Shown: positions 27,089-36,447, numbered from the stretch's first letter. The stretch: DNA of 64,000 bases from LH-M37 sp965602855 (GCA_965602855.1 CBFCZV010000003.1:32545-96544); one strand, 5' to 3'. Made by a program: numbers and translations. The notes: generated from the sequence alone by a model not told the origin.

Positions 27089-28030
27089 TCAGTACATATA
27101 CGGCTGGTTCTCGTTTTTCATTAGAAGACTGGCCATGGTGGCACCTACGCGTTTAGCCAGTCTATCCAGCAGATCATCAGTGACAGTAAAATCAACAATG
27201 TCCTCTTCACCAATCACTTCTCGGGCAACATAACCCGCACTCGCCAGTTCATCGATCAGGCCAATTTCAAGGCTTTGCTCACCAGTCCAGATGAGGCCGG
27301 AGAATAAGCCTTCAACATCCTGTTTTAAACGATCACCACGACCTTTTTTTACGGCGTTAATGAATTGCAGATGAATGCTGTGTAGCATGGTGCTCATGTG
27401 TTTATTAACTTCCTCATCGACAGGCATGAAAGGGTCGAGCAGTGCCTTGTTTTTACCTGCGGTGAGTGTTCTGCGTTCTACGCCCAGTTTTTTCATGGCA
27501 TCGACAAAACCAAAGTTATCCATGCGCACGCCGATGGAACCCACAATGCTGGCTTTGTCGGCATAAATTTTATCAGCAGCGGCGGCAACGTAATAACCAC
27601 CAGAAGCACACATGTCACTGATGACTGCGTACAAAGGTGTATCTGGGTATTTTTCACGCAGACGAATTATTTCATCATAAATATAGCCAGCCTGTACCGG
27701 TGTGCCGCCGGGGCTGTTGATGCGCAGTATTACACCGGTTGTGTTTTTGTCTTCAAAGGCATCGCGTAAAGCGATGACGATATTGTCCGAACTGGCTTTT
27801 TCACCTTCGGCAATTAACCCCGTTAAATTGACTAATGCTGTATGTTTTGTAGTTAATTTTTTGGTGCTTATATCGCTGTCGATGAACATAACCAGTAAAG
27901 TAATAAGGTAGGCGAAGGTTAGCATTTTGAAGAAAATGCTCCAGCGACGTGAGCGCCTTTGTTCTCGTAAGCTTGATTCAGCTAGCTTGGTGATGAATTT
28001 TTTTTCCCAACCCGGTTCTTGTTCGTTCAT
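27089..28030 (-). CDS. sppA: S49 family signal peptide peptidase SppA (short form)
   Basis: A 313-residue inner-membrane serine protease that degrades leftover signal peptides. After a basic, soluble N-terminus comes one TM helix (about 34-51), then the catalytic domain: NSPGGTPVQAG, the serine S143 in CASGGYY, and SIVGSIGV. The catalytic lysine is most likely K195 (AGKNKALL); the 52-residue Ser-Lys spacing matches the short SppA of Bacillus. It is the last gene of the rluC-HAD-sppA run, a conserved gammaproteobacterial neighbourhood next to rne. Confidence 0.92.
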   Translation of the reverse strand: MNEQEPGWEKKFITKLAESSLREQRRSRRWSIFFKMLTFAYLITLLVMFIDSDISTKKLTTKHTALVNLTGLIAEGEKASSDNIVIALRDAFEDKNTTGVILRINSPGGTPVQAGYIYDEIIRLREKYPDTPLYAVISDMCASGGYYVAAAADKIYADKASIVGSIGVRMDNFGFVDAMKKLGVERRTLTAGKNKALLDPFMPVDEEVNKHMSTMLHSIHLQFINAVKKGRGDRLKQDVEGLFSGLIWTGEQSLEIGLIDELASAGYVAREVIGEEDIVDFTVTDDLLDRLAKRVGATMASLLMKNENQPYMY

Positions 28031-28069
28031 AGTTTTCTATACGTTTGTTTATGTTTTAAATATATCGAT

Positions 28070-28735
28070 TTAATTGTTCGACAGGAAATTTGATAAATCT
28101 GAGATTCTGTCCAGACATAATAAAGGCTTATGTTGCATCAGTCTATCAGCAGTGTGAGCGCCGTGGCTGACGGCGACTGCATCAACCCCTGCATTCTTAG
28201 CCATCATTAAATCGTGTTCACTGTCACCAACCATAAGAGCCTGTGTGGTATTCGTCCGGGTTTCATCGAGAATGCCCAGCAACATTTCAGGATGGGGCTT
28301 AGATTGGTTTTCACCCGCGCAACGAGTTGTGGTGAAGTAATGTCTGACAGGATGTTCAGTCAGTGAATGTTCTAATCCAATACGGCTTTTACCCGTTGCG
28401 ATCGCCATAGTAAAACTTTTGCTTCGTAATTCATCGAGCATATCAGTGACGCCATCGAATAAGGGCGCTGGTACTTTATTTTCATTCAGGTAATGATGTC
28501 GGTAAGCGTCAGACATTTTATTAGTCAGTGTTTGCGGCTTGTCTGGGTGGAGTCGTTCCATTGCTTCCTGCAAACCTAAACCGATAACGCTACGAGCCGC
28601 CTCTTCGGTAATCTCTTCACTACAAATCATTTTGCTGGCGGCTTGCAGGCTGGCGGTGATTTGTTCAATTGAATCGACGAGGGTGCCGTCCCAGTCGAAG
28701 ACGAGTAGTGAATAGGGGTTGTTTAAATTGTTCAT
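28070..28735 (-). CDS. HAD-IA family phosphatase (phosphoglycolate phosphatase-like)
   Basis: A 221-residue HAD hydrolase with motif I FDWDGTLVDS (nucleophile and acid Asp pair), motif II IATGKS, motif III lysine in QSKPHPEML and motif IV MVGDSEHDLMMA. The alpha-helical cap belongs to the phosphoglycolate phosphatase group, but the natural substrate is unknown. Its start overlaps the rluC stop by 4 bp, and sppA begins 39 bp after its end. Confidence 0.88.
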   Translation of the reverse strand: MNNLNNPYSLLVFDWDGTLVDSIEQITASLQAASKMICSEEITEEAARSVIGLGLQEAMERLHPDKPQTLTNKMSDAYRHHYLNENKVPAPLFDGVTDMLDELRSKSFTMAIATGKSRIGLEHSLTEHPVRHYFTTTRCAGENQSKPHPEMLLGILDETRTNTTQALMVGDSEHDLMMAKNAGVDAVAVSHGAHTADRLMQHKPLLCLDRISDLSNFLSNN

Positions 28736-29679
28736 GATGCTATTTTGTTGAGTACGTTTTGCAACTCGTCGCTTAATGGTGCTTCGATGATCAGTGGCTT
28801 ATTAGACGTTGGGTTAAGTCCGGGTAATTCGATGCGTGCGGCGTGTAAAAATAGGCGTTTTAGTCCAGATTTTTTCAAAGTCTGATTGTATTTTTTGTCA
28901 CCGTATTTTTTGTCACCAGCAACAGGGTGGTCCGCGTGGGCGGCATGAACACGAATTTGGTGTGTGCGACCGGTTTCGATTTTAATTTCCATCAAACTGG
29001 ATTGCGGGTAGATTTTCTTCGCCTCAAAATGGCTGATGGCGTGCTTGCCATCATCATTAACTTCAACCATGTGCTCACCGCTGCGCATGGTTTTTTTCAG
29101 TGCTGCGTCGATGGTGTTAACGCCTTGCCATTGGCCTTCAACCAAAGCGAGATAATACTTGCCGATGCCTGATCTGCTCTCATCACGAAATAGGTCATGT
29201 AGTTTAGTTAAGCTGGTTCTATTCTTTGCGATGATCAAACATCCGCTGGTTTCACGGTCAAGACGATGAACCAGTTCAATAAACCGATCGGGGTGTTGTT
29301 GCTTCAGCGCCTCGATAATACCGAAGGCAAGACCGCTGCCGCTGTGCACGGCAATACCAGAAGGTTTGTTGATCACCATTAAATCGTCATTTTCAAAAAG
29401 CACGGATGCTTCAATGAGCTTGATCACCGAATCAGGGATGATGACTTTATCACCACTGTTGATGCGGGCAGGGGGGATGCGTACTTTGTCATCCAGCTTT
29501 AATTTATAGAGAGGCTTTTTCCGGCCACTGTTGACTCGAACCTGACCGCTGCGTAAAAGCTGGTATATATGGCTTCGAGGCACTCCCTTGAGTTGTGTCA
29601 TCAGGAAGTTATCGATGCGCTGTCCTGCGTTATTAGCATCAATTTGAACTATTCGGGCATTTTGACGGTCTGATTTCAT
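28732..29679 (-). CDS. rluC: 23S rRNA pseudouridine synthase RluC
   Basis: A 315-residue enzyme. The N-terminal S4 RNA-binding domain (about 15-75, GQRIDNFL and VPRSHIYQLLRSGQVRVN) is followed by an RluA-type catalytic domain with the aspartate in HRLDRETSGCL. RluC modifies U955, U2504 and U2580 of 23S rRNA in E. coli. The start at 29679 (MKSDRQNAR) matches the family; a start at 29772 would add 31 residues with no homology and run into the divergent rne promoter region. It is divergent from rne, the classical arrangement. Confidence 0.92.
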   Translation of the reverse strand: MKSDRQNARIVQIDANNAGQRIDNFLMTQLKGVPRSHIYQLLRSGQVRVNSGRKKPLYKLKLDDKVRIPPARINSGDKVIIPDSVIKLIEASVLFENDDLMVINKPSGIAVHSGSGLAFGIIEALKQQHPDRFIELVHRLDRETSGCLIIAKNRTSLTKLHDLFRDESRSGIGKYYLALVEGQWQGVNTIDAALKKTMRSGEHMVEVNDDGKHAISHFEAKKIYPQSSLMEIKIETGRTHQIRVHAAHADHPVAGDKKYGDKKYNQTLKKSGLKRLFLHAARIELPGLNPTSNKPLIIEAPLSDELQNVLNKIAS

Positions 29680-29811
29680 GTGGTTAAAAGTCGATTCTCT
29701 GATAGAAATAGTGGGTAAATAGTTAATTTTTAAGCATTTAGTGCTTATTTCAGGTTGACCGTAGGGCTGCATTTTGACAGACTTGCCCCTGTTTATACCA
29801 GCGCAAGCTAT

Positions 29812-30191
29812 TATAACGATTAAGGATTTTTCGACTGACTCGATTTAAGCGCAGTCGTTAAGGGAAGTTCCCAGGCTGTGATTAGCGGGGAAGCGCCACG
29901 AATAGCGTGGCCAGCAGGCCTCATTGGGAGGTCGGTGCAATGAATTTACATATTCGCATTACTGTTTTGGTTGCGAATAGTGTCAATAAAAGAAAACAAA
30001 TAAACAATATTTAATGTATATCTCATCTTTATTTGCCGGAATCAATTTCACATTGCCTGAACTAGCCGTGTTGGGAGCCTTTGTCTCTCTATTTAGCACG
30101 CTATCTGTTCTGGCTTTAAGTTATGTGCGCCTACCAAAAATGGCCGCCATCGGTGGATTAGAGCTGAGATCAACTTCAGGTTTAATGAAAA
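29812..30191 (+). promoter_or_regulatory. rne promoter region and long structured 5' leader
   Basis: A -10-like TATAAC at 29812-29817 would start RNA near 29824, giving a leader of about 370 nt, close to the length known for the autoregulatory E. coli rne leader. Four strong hairpins follow: CGACTG 29832-29837 with CAGTCG 29852-29857; GCCACG 29895-29900 with CGTGGC 29906-29911 (loop AATAG); GGCCTC 29917-29922 with GAGGTC 29928-29933; and TATTCGCA 29951-29958 with TGCGAATA 29972-29979. A small GGGA/TCCC hairpin lies at 29862-29872. The last 200 nt are A/U-rich with no strong stem. A role in RNase E autoregulation is inference from the E. coli precedent; the primary sequence does not match the E. 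coli element that I can recall. No convincing coding region is present. Confidence 0.6.
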
Positions 30192-32621
30192 ATGAAAAGA
30201 ATTTTAATCAATGCGACTCAGAAAGAAGAGATTCGCGTAGCGATGGTCGATGGCCAGCAGCTCTACGATCTAGATGTCGAAATTTCCTCACAGGGACAAA
30301 AGAAAGCCAACGTTTACAAAGGTAAAATTACCCGCGTAGAGCCCAGTTTAGAAGCGTGTTTCGTCGATTACGGCGCAGAACGACACGGTTTCCTGTCTTT
30401 TAAAGAAATATCACGCAGTTACTTCACCGAAGCTGGGCTCAAAGCCAGTGGTCGTCCGGATATCCGTACCGCCATTGCTGAAGGCACCGAAGTCGTTGTT
30501 CAAATTGAAAAAGAAGAGCGCGGTAACAAAGGTGCGGCCTTAACCACGTTCATCAGTCTTGCTGGACGTTTCCTCGTGCTGATGCCTAATAATCCTCGTG
30601 CCGGTGGTGTTTCACGCCGTATCGAAGGCGAAGATCGCAATACCATTCGCGAAGCCATGAGTCAGCTCAATATACCCGATGGTATGGGTATGATCGTGCG
30701 TACCGGTGGTATTGGTCGTTCTGTTGAAGAACTGCAATGGGATCTGGACTATTTGTTGCAACTTTGGGAAGCCTTCGAGGGTGCGGCGAAAGATCGTCCT
30801 TCACCTTTCCTGATTTATCAGGAAAGCAACGTCATTATCCGCGCTTTGCGTGATTATTTCAGAAATGACATCACCGAAGTACTGATTGATTCACCAGAAG
30901 TGTTTGAGACTGCCAAGCAGTTTATCGAGCAGGTGATGCCTAATCGCATCAGTAAGATCAAGCTCTACGAAGATACCGTGCCGATGTTCAATCGCTTCCA
31001 GATTGAAAATCAGATCGAATCAGCTTATCGTCGTGAAGTACAACTACCATCGGGTGGCTCGATTGTGGTCGATCACACCGAAGCACTGATTTCTATCGAT
31101 ATCAACTCGGCACGCGCTACCAAGGGTAGTGATATTGAAGAGACGGCAACCAACACTAACCTTGAAGCCGCTGATGAAATTGCACGTCAATTGCGTTTGC
31201 GTGATCTGGGTGGTCTGGTGGTAATTGATTTCATCGATATGATGTCGAACAAAAATCAGCGTGCGGTGGAAAAACGTTTAAATGATGCCGTGGCGATTGA
31301 CCGCGCTCGCGTACAAATTGGCCGTATCTCACGTTTTGGTTTGATGGAAATGTCACGTCAGCGCCTGAAACCGTCACTGGGCGAAGCGACACAGATTGTA
31401 TGTCCTCGTTGTACCGGTAATGGCACCATCCGCACGGTTGAGTCACTGGCTTTATCGCTGGTACGTGTTGCAGAAGAAGAAGCGCTCAAGGAAAGTACGG
31501 GTCGTGTTGAAATACACGTACCGGTTGATGTGGCCACCTTCATGTTGAATGAAAAGCGTAAAGCAATTGCCGATGTCGAAGCCCAAACGGGTGTACATAT
31601 TCTGGTTATCGCCAGCACTGCACTGGAAACGCCTCAATATCGTGTTGAGCGTGTCCGTAAGGTTGATATGCCTGAAAGCAGCGACAAGGCAAGCTATCAG
31701 CAAGCCGAAGTGATAGATCAAAGCTATCGCCCAGATCAGCATAAAGAAAAATTGATTCAGCCTGAAAAACCTGCGGTGGCATCGATTACGCCAGCGAAAC
31801 CGAAACCGCCAGCGGTTAGCACTGAGAAACAAGAGAGTTCGAAAGGTTTAATTGCTTCCATCATCTCTATGTTTAAAGGCGATGAAGAAGAGGAGCCAAC
31901 TGCGAAAGCCAAGCCACAACAGCGTTCATCACAAGGTGGTAATCGTGGTAATCGTGGTGGACGAGGCAGAAACCAGCGCGGTAATCGTAATCGTCGTCCT
32001 GCGCAGAATAAGCAGCAGGATAATAGGCGGCAGGCTCAAAAAGGCGATAAGCAACAGGCTTCAAAAGAGGGTGATAAGCCTGCTGATACGGCAAAAGATG
32101 AGAATGCTCAACAGGGGCAAGGTCAGTCAAGCCGTCGTGGTCGTCGTGGTGGTGGTCGCGGTCGCCGAGATAATCGCAAAAAACCTGCTGCACAGGAAGG
32201 TCAGAATCAGCAAAACCAGAGTTCACAGAATAAGAGCGAACCTAGTCAGGCTGCTCCAGCTAAAAGTGCGCCATCGCAGCAGGCTCCGACCCAAAGTCAG
32301 CCAGCACAGGCAAAGCAGGAACAGACTAAACCAGTACAGAGCAAGCCTGAAACAAAGCCAGCTTCTGCACCACAGTCGTCGCCTAAATCTTCATCTGAGC
32401 CAGGCAATGTAGTGGATAAACCTAAGCGCGAAATTAGCGGCAATATTTCACCTTCAGCAAAAGCGGCTGTGGCTGCTTCAGCACCTGCCGCTCAAGCTAA
32501 GCCTGCACCGGTAGTTTCTGCACCGGAAGCAGCGCCAAAGCCAACGCCTGTGGCATCAACGCCTGCTCCGGCACAAGCACCCGTTAAGGAAAGCGTTGAA
32601 AAAACACCTTCAGGTGAATAG
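30192..32621 (+). CDS. rne: Ribonuclease E
   Basis: The main endoribonuclease of mRNA decay and rRNA/tRNA processing. The protein has 809 residues. The N-terminal catalytic half has an S1 domain (about 35-120) and a 5' sensor/RNase H-like region. Metal-binding aspartates are in ISIDINSAR and VVIDFIDM, and the zinc-link cysteines are in CPRCTGNG. The C-terminal half (about 500-809) is low complexity: an amphipathic segment (GLIASIISMFKG) likely binds the membrane, then an Arg/Gly-rich RNA-binding part (GGNRGNRGGRGRNQRGN, RRGRRGGGRGRRDNR), then a Pro/Ala/Gln-rich tail. This is the degradosome scaffold layout, but shorter than in E. coli (1061 residues). It is divergent from rluC. Confidence 0.96.
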   Translation: MKRILINATQKEEIRVAMVDGQQLYDLDVEISSQGQKKANVYKGKITRVEPSLEACFVDYGAERHGFLSFKEISRSYFTEAGLKASGRPDIRTAIAEGTEVVVQIEKEERGNKGAALTTFISLAGRFLVLMPNNPRAGGVSRRIEGEDRNTIREAMSQLNIPDGMGMIVRTGGIGRSVEELQWDLDYLLQLWEAFEGAAKDRPSPFLIYQESNVIIRALRDYFRNDITEVLIDSPEVFETAKQFIEQVMPNRISKIKLYEDTVPMFNRFQIENQIESAYRREVQLPSGGSIVVDHTEALISIDINSARATKGSDIEETATNTNLEAADEIARQLRLRDLGGLVVIDFIDMMSNKNQRAVEKRLNDAVAIDRARVQIGRISRFGLMEMSRQRLKPSLGEATQIVCPRCTGNGTIRTVESLALSLVRVAEEEALKESTGRVEIHVPVDVATFMLNEKRKAIADVEAQTGVHILVIASTALETPQYRVERVRKVDMPESSDKASYQQAEVIDQSYRPDQHKEKLIQPEKPAVASITPAKPKPPAVSTEKQESSKGLIASIISMFKGDEEEEPTAKAKPQQRSSQGGNRGNRGGRGRNQRGNRNRRPAQNKQQDNRRQAQKGDKQQASKEGDKPADTAKDENAQQGQGQSSRRGRRGGGRGRRDNRKKPAAQEGQNQQNQSSQNKSEPSQAAPAKSAPSQQAPTQSQPAQAKQEQTKPVQSKPETKPASAPQSSPKSSSEPGNVVDKPKREISGNISPSAKAAVAASAPAAQAKPAPVVSAPEAAPKPTPVASTPAPAQAPVKESVEKTPSGE

Positions 32622-32623
32622 CT

Positions 32624-33100
32624 CTAAATAGAACGATGTGTTTGCAGGTGGGCAATGAGTCCATCTGCAGCATCTTCGATCAAATCCAGCACGATCTCAA
32701 AACCATTGCCGCCACCGTAGTAGGGGTCGGGTACTTCTTTCTTATCAGTCTTGTCTGAAAACTTCAGAAATAGATGGATTTTGTCGTCCAGTCCAGTGGG
32801 ACAGATTGCCTGCAAATCATCTTCATTGCTCATGTCCATGGCAATGACGTAATCGAACTCATTAAAATCGCTCTCTTCTACCTTGCGAGCACGTTGTGAA
32901 CTTAAATCATAGTCGCGTTTAATGGCTGTTTCCTGAGAACGAGGGTCGGGTGGATTGCCGACATGGTAGGCGTGTGTGCCTGCGGAATCGATGTGTATTT
33001 TGTCACTGAGCCCGGCGGCAGAAACCTTGTCTCTAAATACGCCTTCAGCGCTGGGTGATCGGCAAATGTTGCCCATGCAAACAAATAAAACTTTAATCAT
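32624..33100 (-). CDS. Low-molecular-weight protein-tyrosine phosphatase
   Basis: A 158-residue LMW-PTP. The P-loop CMGNICRSP gives nucleophile C8 and R14, and the general acid is the Asp of VPDPYYGG. It could dephosphorylate bacterial tyrosine kinases (as Wzb/Etp do) or act as an arsenate-reductase relative; the DPYYGG loop favours phosphatase. No BY-kinase or capsule gene is adjacent. It converges with rne with 2 bp between the stops. Confidence 0.92.
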   Translation of the reverse strand: MIKVLFVCMGNICRSPSAEGVFRDKVSAAGLSDKIHIDSAGTHAYHVGNPPDPRSQETAIKRDYDLSSQRARKVEESDFNEFDYVIAMDMSNEDDLQAICPTGLDDKIHLFLKFSDKTDKKEVPDPYYGGGNGFEIVLDLIEDAADGLIAHLQTHRSI

Positions 33101-33233
33101 GTGAACTCCTGTGTGAATCGCGATATTCTACCCATTAAGTTGAGCGTGACAATGCCCTGTTTTCGTATTGGTTAGCGGTGATCGGGCGAATCCGTTAATA
33201 TATGCGGCTTGTTTGACAACAACTGAATAAATC

Positions 33234-34616
33234 ATGCTGCACATATACAACACCCTTACCCGCAAGAAAGAGCTTTTTACCCCCATCGAGCCGGGTAAGA
33301 TCAAGATGTACGTTTGTGGTATGACGGTTTATGACCTGTGCCATCTGGGGCATGCGCGGGTGCTGGTGGTGTTTGATACGGTCACGCGCTACATGCGTCA
33401 AAGTGGTTATGAGGTGAATTACATTCGTAATATTACCGATATTGATGACAAGATTATTGCGCGCGCTAATGAAAATGGTGAAGAGTTTAGTGCGCTCACC
33501 ACGCGATTTATTGAGGCAATGCACGAGGATGCTGCTGAGCTGGGCGTGTTGCCCCCCAATGAAGAGCCTAAAGCCACGTCTTCTATGGATGACATTATCA
33601 GCATGATAGAAACGCTGATTAAAAAAGGCCATGCCTACGCGGCAGATAATGGTGATGTCTATTATGACGTTAGCTCATTCGATAATTACGGACAGTTATC
33701 AGGTAAGCATCTGGAAGATCTGCGTGCAGGTGAACGCGTCGCCATTGATGTTAATAAGGATGATCCTTTAGATTTTGTATTATGGAAAGCTGCCAAGCCC
33801 GATGAGCCTTCATGGGATTCGCCCTGGGGTAAAGGTCGTCCCGGCTGGCATATCGAATGTTCAGCCATGTCTACCTGCTGCCTGGGTAATCATTTTGATA
33901 TTCATGGTGGCGGTCAGGATTTGCAGTTCCCGCACCATGAAAATGAAATTGCACAATCAGAAGGTGCCACAGGTGAGAAGTTCGTTAACCTGTGGATGCA
34001 CAATGGTTTCGTGCGTATCAATGATGAAAAAATGTCCAAGTCACTGGATAATTTTTTTACCGTACGTGAGATTTTAAAACTCTATCAGGGTGAAGAGATT
34101 CGCTACTTTGTTCTGGCGAGTCATTACCGTAGTCCATTAAATTATTCCGACCAGTTACTCGATACGGCGCGTTCATCTTTAACTCGTTTATATAACGCAT
34201 TGCGTGGTCTGGATGTGCCTTCAGTTTCATTAATCGAAGATGAAGCCGAAGTTGAATTTAGCAAAGCAATGGATGATGATTTTAATACCTCTGAAGCCAT
34301 TGCTGTTTTGTTTGATTTAGCAGGGCAGGTGAATCGTCTGCGCGAAGAGAATCCTGAAGTAGCTTTGCAAAAAGCGGGTATGTTGAAAAAACTGGCTAAT
34401 GTTTTAGGTTTGCTCGAAGCTGATCCTGAAACTTATTTGCAGGGTGGTGCGGGTGAGAGTGATGATGCTGAGAAAATTGAATCTTTAATTCAGCAACGAC
34501 TGGATGCAAGAGCGAATAAGGACTGGGCAGAAGCTGACCGAATTCGTGATGAGTTAAATGCGATGAATATTGAGCTGGAAGATAAAGAGGGTAAGACTAT
34601 TTGGCGTCGAGGATAA
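33234..34616 (+). CDS. cysS: Cysteine--tRNA ligase
   Basis: A class I aminoacyl-tRNA synthetase of 460 residues. It contains the zinc cysteine in CGMTVYD, the HIGH-type motif HLGHARV, zinc-site residues in GWHIECSAMS and FPHHENEIAQSE, and the KMSKS motif EKMSKSLDN. A C-terminal anticodon-binding region ends EGKTIWRRG. It stands alone, divergent from the LMW-PTP gene and convergent with the PilJ-domain gene. Confidence 0.97.
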   Translation: MLHIYNTLTRKKELFTPIEPGKIKMYVCGMTVYDLCHLGHARVLVVFDTVTRYMRQSGYEVNYIRNITDIDDKIIARANENGEEFSALTTRFIEAMHEDAAELGVLPPNEEPKATSSMDDIISMIETLIKKGHAYAADNGDVYYDVSSFDNYGQLSGKHLEDLRAGERVAIDVNKDDPLDFVLWKAAKPDEPSWDSPWGKGRPGWHIECSAMSTCCLGNHFDIHGGGQDLQFPHHENEIAQSEGATGEKFVNLWMHNGFVRINDEKMSKSLDNFFTVREILKLYQGEEIRYFVLASHYRSPLNYSDQLLDTARSSLTRLYNALRGLDVPSVSLIEDEAEVEFSKAMDDDFNTSEAIAVLFDLAGQVNRLREENPEVALQKAGMLKKLANVLGLLEADPETYLQGGAGESDDAEKIESLIQQRLDARANKDWAEADRIRDELNAMNIELEDKEGKTIWRRG

Positions 34617-34650
34617 ATCCTGTTTTATAATAAAAATTTTTCAGATTTTA

Positions 34651-35505
34651 TTAATTTTTTGATGATGGGTTTCTTATTTCATTCCAGTCTTTCTTTTTTT
34701 CACCAACTGACGCCAGATCATCTCCGTCACTTTCCAGCCCCTCGTACAGGTGAGTAACTTCATTCATTAATTTTAATAATTTATCGGCGGACATTTTTAT
34801 CATCAAGGGAATGAATTCACCATCTTTGTGATGTGAGCTACGTTCAAACATAGTGAATTCTCTTCTGGCCTTGGTTAGTTTTGCATTTATTTCTTCTGTG
34901 CTCAAATCTGATGAGCTTAATTCGCCCAGAGCGCCTTTAAATTCATTCAGCGCTCTGGAGTAATCGTCGGTATATTCAGAGCTACCAAATCCCCAGCTTT
35001 GCAGCATATATAAATTAGATAGTCGTTGTGAAAGCATGCGCTGACGACCAGAAATATTAACTAGTTGGCCTTTTTTCGTGCCTGATTCATCCTGCAGCAT
35101 GATGACAACACGATGCGAGGCTTTGAGAGTATCTTCTGCCAGTATTCTCAGCTCTTCTACGTTAGCTTTGTCCACAGGCTCTCTGGCTATTTTTTGTAAT
35201 GGTTGCCATAACTCTGTAACACGCTGGAGTTGTTTGTTTATTTTTCCAGATTTGCGATATTCTTTAAGTTCACCTAGCTGTTCTTCAAACAGGTTGATCG
35301 CTTTTCTTAGTTGTTTTTCACTTTTTTTGGTTGTTATGTCTAAGCCAATTTGGCTATAGGTGGCGACAATACGTTGGGTCAGCATGCGTTGGCGGCCAGC
35401 TTTATTAATCGCGGATGACAGTGTGTGAATTTCAGCAGAGCTGTAAGAAGGTAAAATCAGAGAGATAGATAGTAGTGCTATTGAAAAAATATGTCGGCTT
35501 GTCAT
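34651..35505 (-). CDS. Secreted protein with two PilJ-type (type IV pilus MCP N-terminal) domains
   Basis: A 284-residue protein with a signal peptide (hydrophobic residues 7-22, cleavage near SSAE). It has two copies of the PilJ N-terminal motif: INKAGRQRMLTQRI (about 31-44) and ISGRQRMLSQRLSNLY (about 151-166), each followed by a helical bundle. There is no transmembrane helix after the signal, no HAMP and no signalling domain, so this is a free periplasmic sensor module. In nitrate sensors and PilJ receptors such domains bind small ligands. It could act as a ligand-binding partner for a membrane receptor, but no partner gene is adjacent. Confidence 0.75.
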   Translation of the reverse strand: MTSRHIFSIALLSISLILPSYSSAEIHTLSSAINKAGRQRMLTQRIVATYSQIGLDITTKKSEKQLRKAINLFEEQLGELKEYRKSGKINKQLQRVTELWQPLQKIAREPVDKANVEELRILAEDTLKASHRVVIMLQDESGTKKGQLVNISGRQRMLSQRLSNLYMLQSWGFGSSEYTDDYSRALNEFKGALGELSSSDLSTEEINAKLTKARREFTMFERSSHHKDGEFIPLMIKMSADKLLKLMNEVTHLYEGLESDGDDLASVGEKKKDWNEIRNPSSKN

Positions 35506-35659
35506 AATAAATATTCTTATACTTATAATTCAGGAAATGATTGAAGTCTCCCTTCTTCAAGATAGGACGTATTGTACTTTTTTTGTTGATAAGCAAACGT
35601 TGATATAGATCAATGGGCTGTAGATTGTATGTTGTGGTTACAATATTTAAATCAAGCAC

Positions 35660-35688
35660 TTGCATCTGGCGGTGAGCAGCATTAGAAT
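35660..35688 (+). promoter_or_regulatory. Promoter of the rpsF-rpsR-rplI operon
   Basis: TTGCAT, 17-nt spacer, TAGAAT (5/6 match at -10), giving a start near 35695 and a leader of about 63 nt. It lies in the only non-coding space upstream of rpsF. Confidence 0.6.
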
Positions 35689-35757
35689 ACGCGCCCTAAC
35701 ACAAGACCATCCCTTGCTCCACCACATTGATGGGGGGCGTAAACCGAGAGGAATATT
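35689..35757 (+). promoter_or_regulatory. rpsF leader with a candidate regulatory hairpin
   Basis: CCATC at 35707-35711 pairs with GATGG at 35729-35733; CCC (35694-35696) can pair with GGG (35734-35736), leaving a ten-base bulge on the 5' side. Just after it come CCGAGAGGA, containing the ribosome binding site, and the ATG. S6:S18 leaders that bind the S6-S18 complex are known in many bacteria, but I cannot confirm a match to that family by eye. The outer ACGC/GCGT pairing would need transcription to start slightly earlier than the predicted site. Confidence 0.4.
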
Positions 35758-36204
35758 ATGCGACACTACGAAATAGTGTTTCTGGTTCATCCTGACCAGA
35801 GCGAACAAGTTACAGCCATGATCGACCGCTATAAAGCGATGATTGAAACAAATGGCGGCAATATCCACCGTATTGAAGATTGGGGTCGACGTCAGTTGGC
35901 TTATCCAATCAACAAAATCTACAAAGCTCATTACGCCCTGATGAATATCGAGTGTGACGAAGCAACACGTCAGGAACTTGAGACGGCTTTCCGTTTCAAT
36001 GATGCGGTTATTCGTAGCATGATAATGAGATGTGATGAAGCAATGACAGAAATGTCTCCTTTGGCTAAAGCTAAAGCAGAAGAAGATGCTGCTCCTAAGC
36101 GTGCGCCACGACCCGAAGCTACTGCAAAACCTACTGCTGAAGCTGCCCCTGAAAAACCTGCTGAGCCTGCTGCTGAAAAAAGCACAGAAGAAGCTGCTGA
36201 GTAA
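35758..36204 (+). CDS. rpsF: 30S ribosomal protein S6
   Basis: A 148-residue S6. The fold core is MRHYEIVFLVHPDQSEQV, then EDWGRRQLAYPINK and ALMNIECD. The C-terminal 40 residues are an Ala/Pro/Lys/Glu-rich extension (about 108-148), longer than the E. coli tail of glutamates that RimK adds to. First gene of the operon with rpsR, DUF2232 and rplI; a GAGAGGA ribosome binding site precedes it. Confidence 0.96.
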   Translation: MRHYEIVFLVHPDQSEQVTAMIDRYKAMIETNGGNIHRIEDWGRRQLAYPINKIYKAHYALMNIECDEATRQELETAFRFNDAVIRSMIMRCDEAMTEMSPLAKAKAEEDAAPKRAPRPEATAKPTAEAAPEKPAEPAAEKSTEEAAE

Positions 36205-36219
36205 ACGAGGAGAATTATC

Positions 36220-36447
36220 ATGTCATCATATTTTAGACGTAAGCGTTATTGTCGTTTTACTGCAGAAGGTATTACTCACGCAGACTACAAAGATCTTGAA
36301 TTGCTGAAAGGCTATATTTCTGAAAGTGGAAAACTTGTACCTGCTCGTATTACTGGTACAAAAGCCAAATATCAGCGTCAGCTAACTCGTGCTGTTAAGC
36401 AGGCTCGTTACCTGGCTTTGCTACCTTATTCAGATAGTCACGGTTAG
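36220..36447 (+). CDS. rpsR: 30S ribosomal protein S18
   Basis: A 75-residue S18 with the family sequence FRRKRYCRFTAEG, then LKGYISESGKLVPARITGTK and RAVKQARYLALLPY. It pairs with S6 on the small subunit platform. It lies 15 bp after rpsF with a clear GAGGAG ribosome binding site. Complete and ordinary. Confidence 0.97.
   Translation: MSSYFRRKRYCRFTAEGITHADYKDLELLKGYISESGKLVPARITGTKAKYQRQLTRAVKQARYLALLPYSDSHG

Noticed and set aside
30014..30325. A 103-codon open frame in the rne leader
   Set aside because: It overlaps the rne start in another frame, lacks homology and has a low-complexity end; the region is better explained as leader RNA.
31852..32412. Long alternative frame within the rne tail
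   Set aside because: A shadow of the low-complexity Arg/Gln/Pro-rich region; made almost only of Val, Arg, Ser and Leu.
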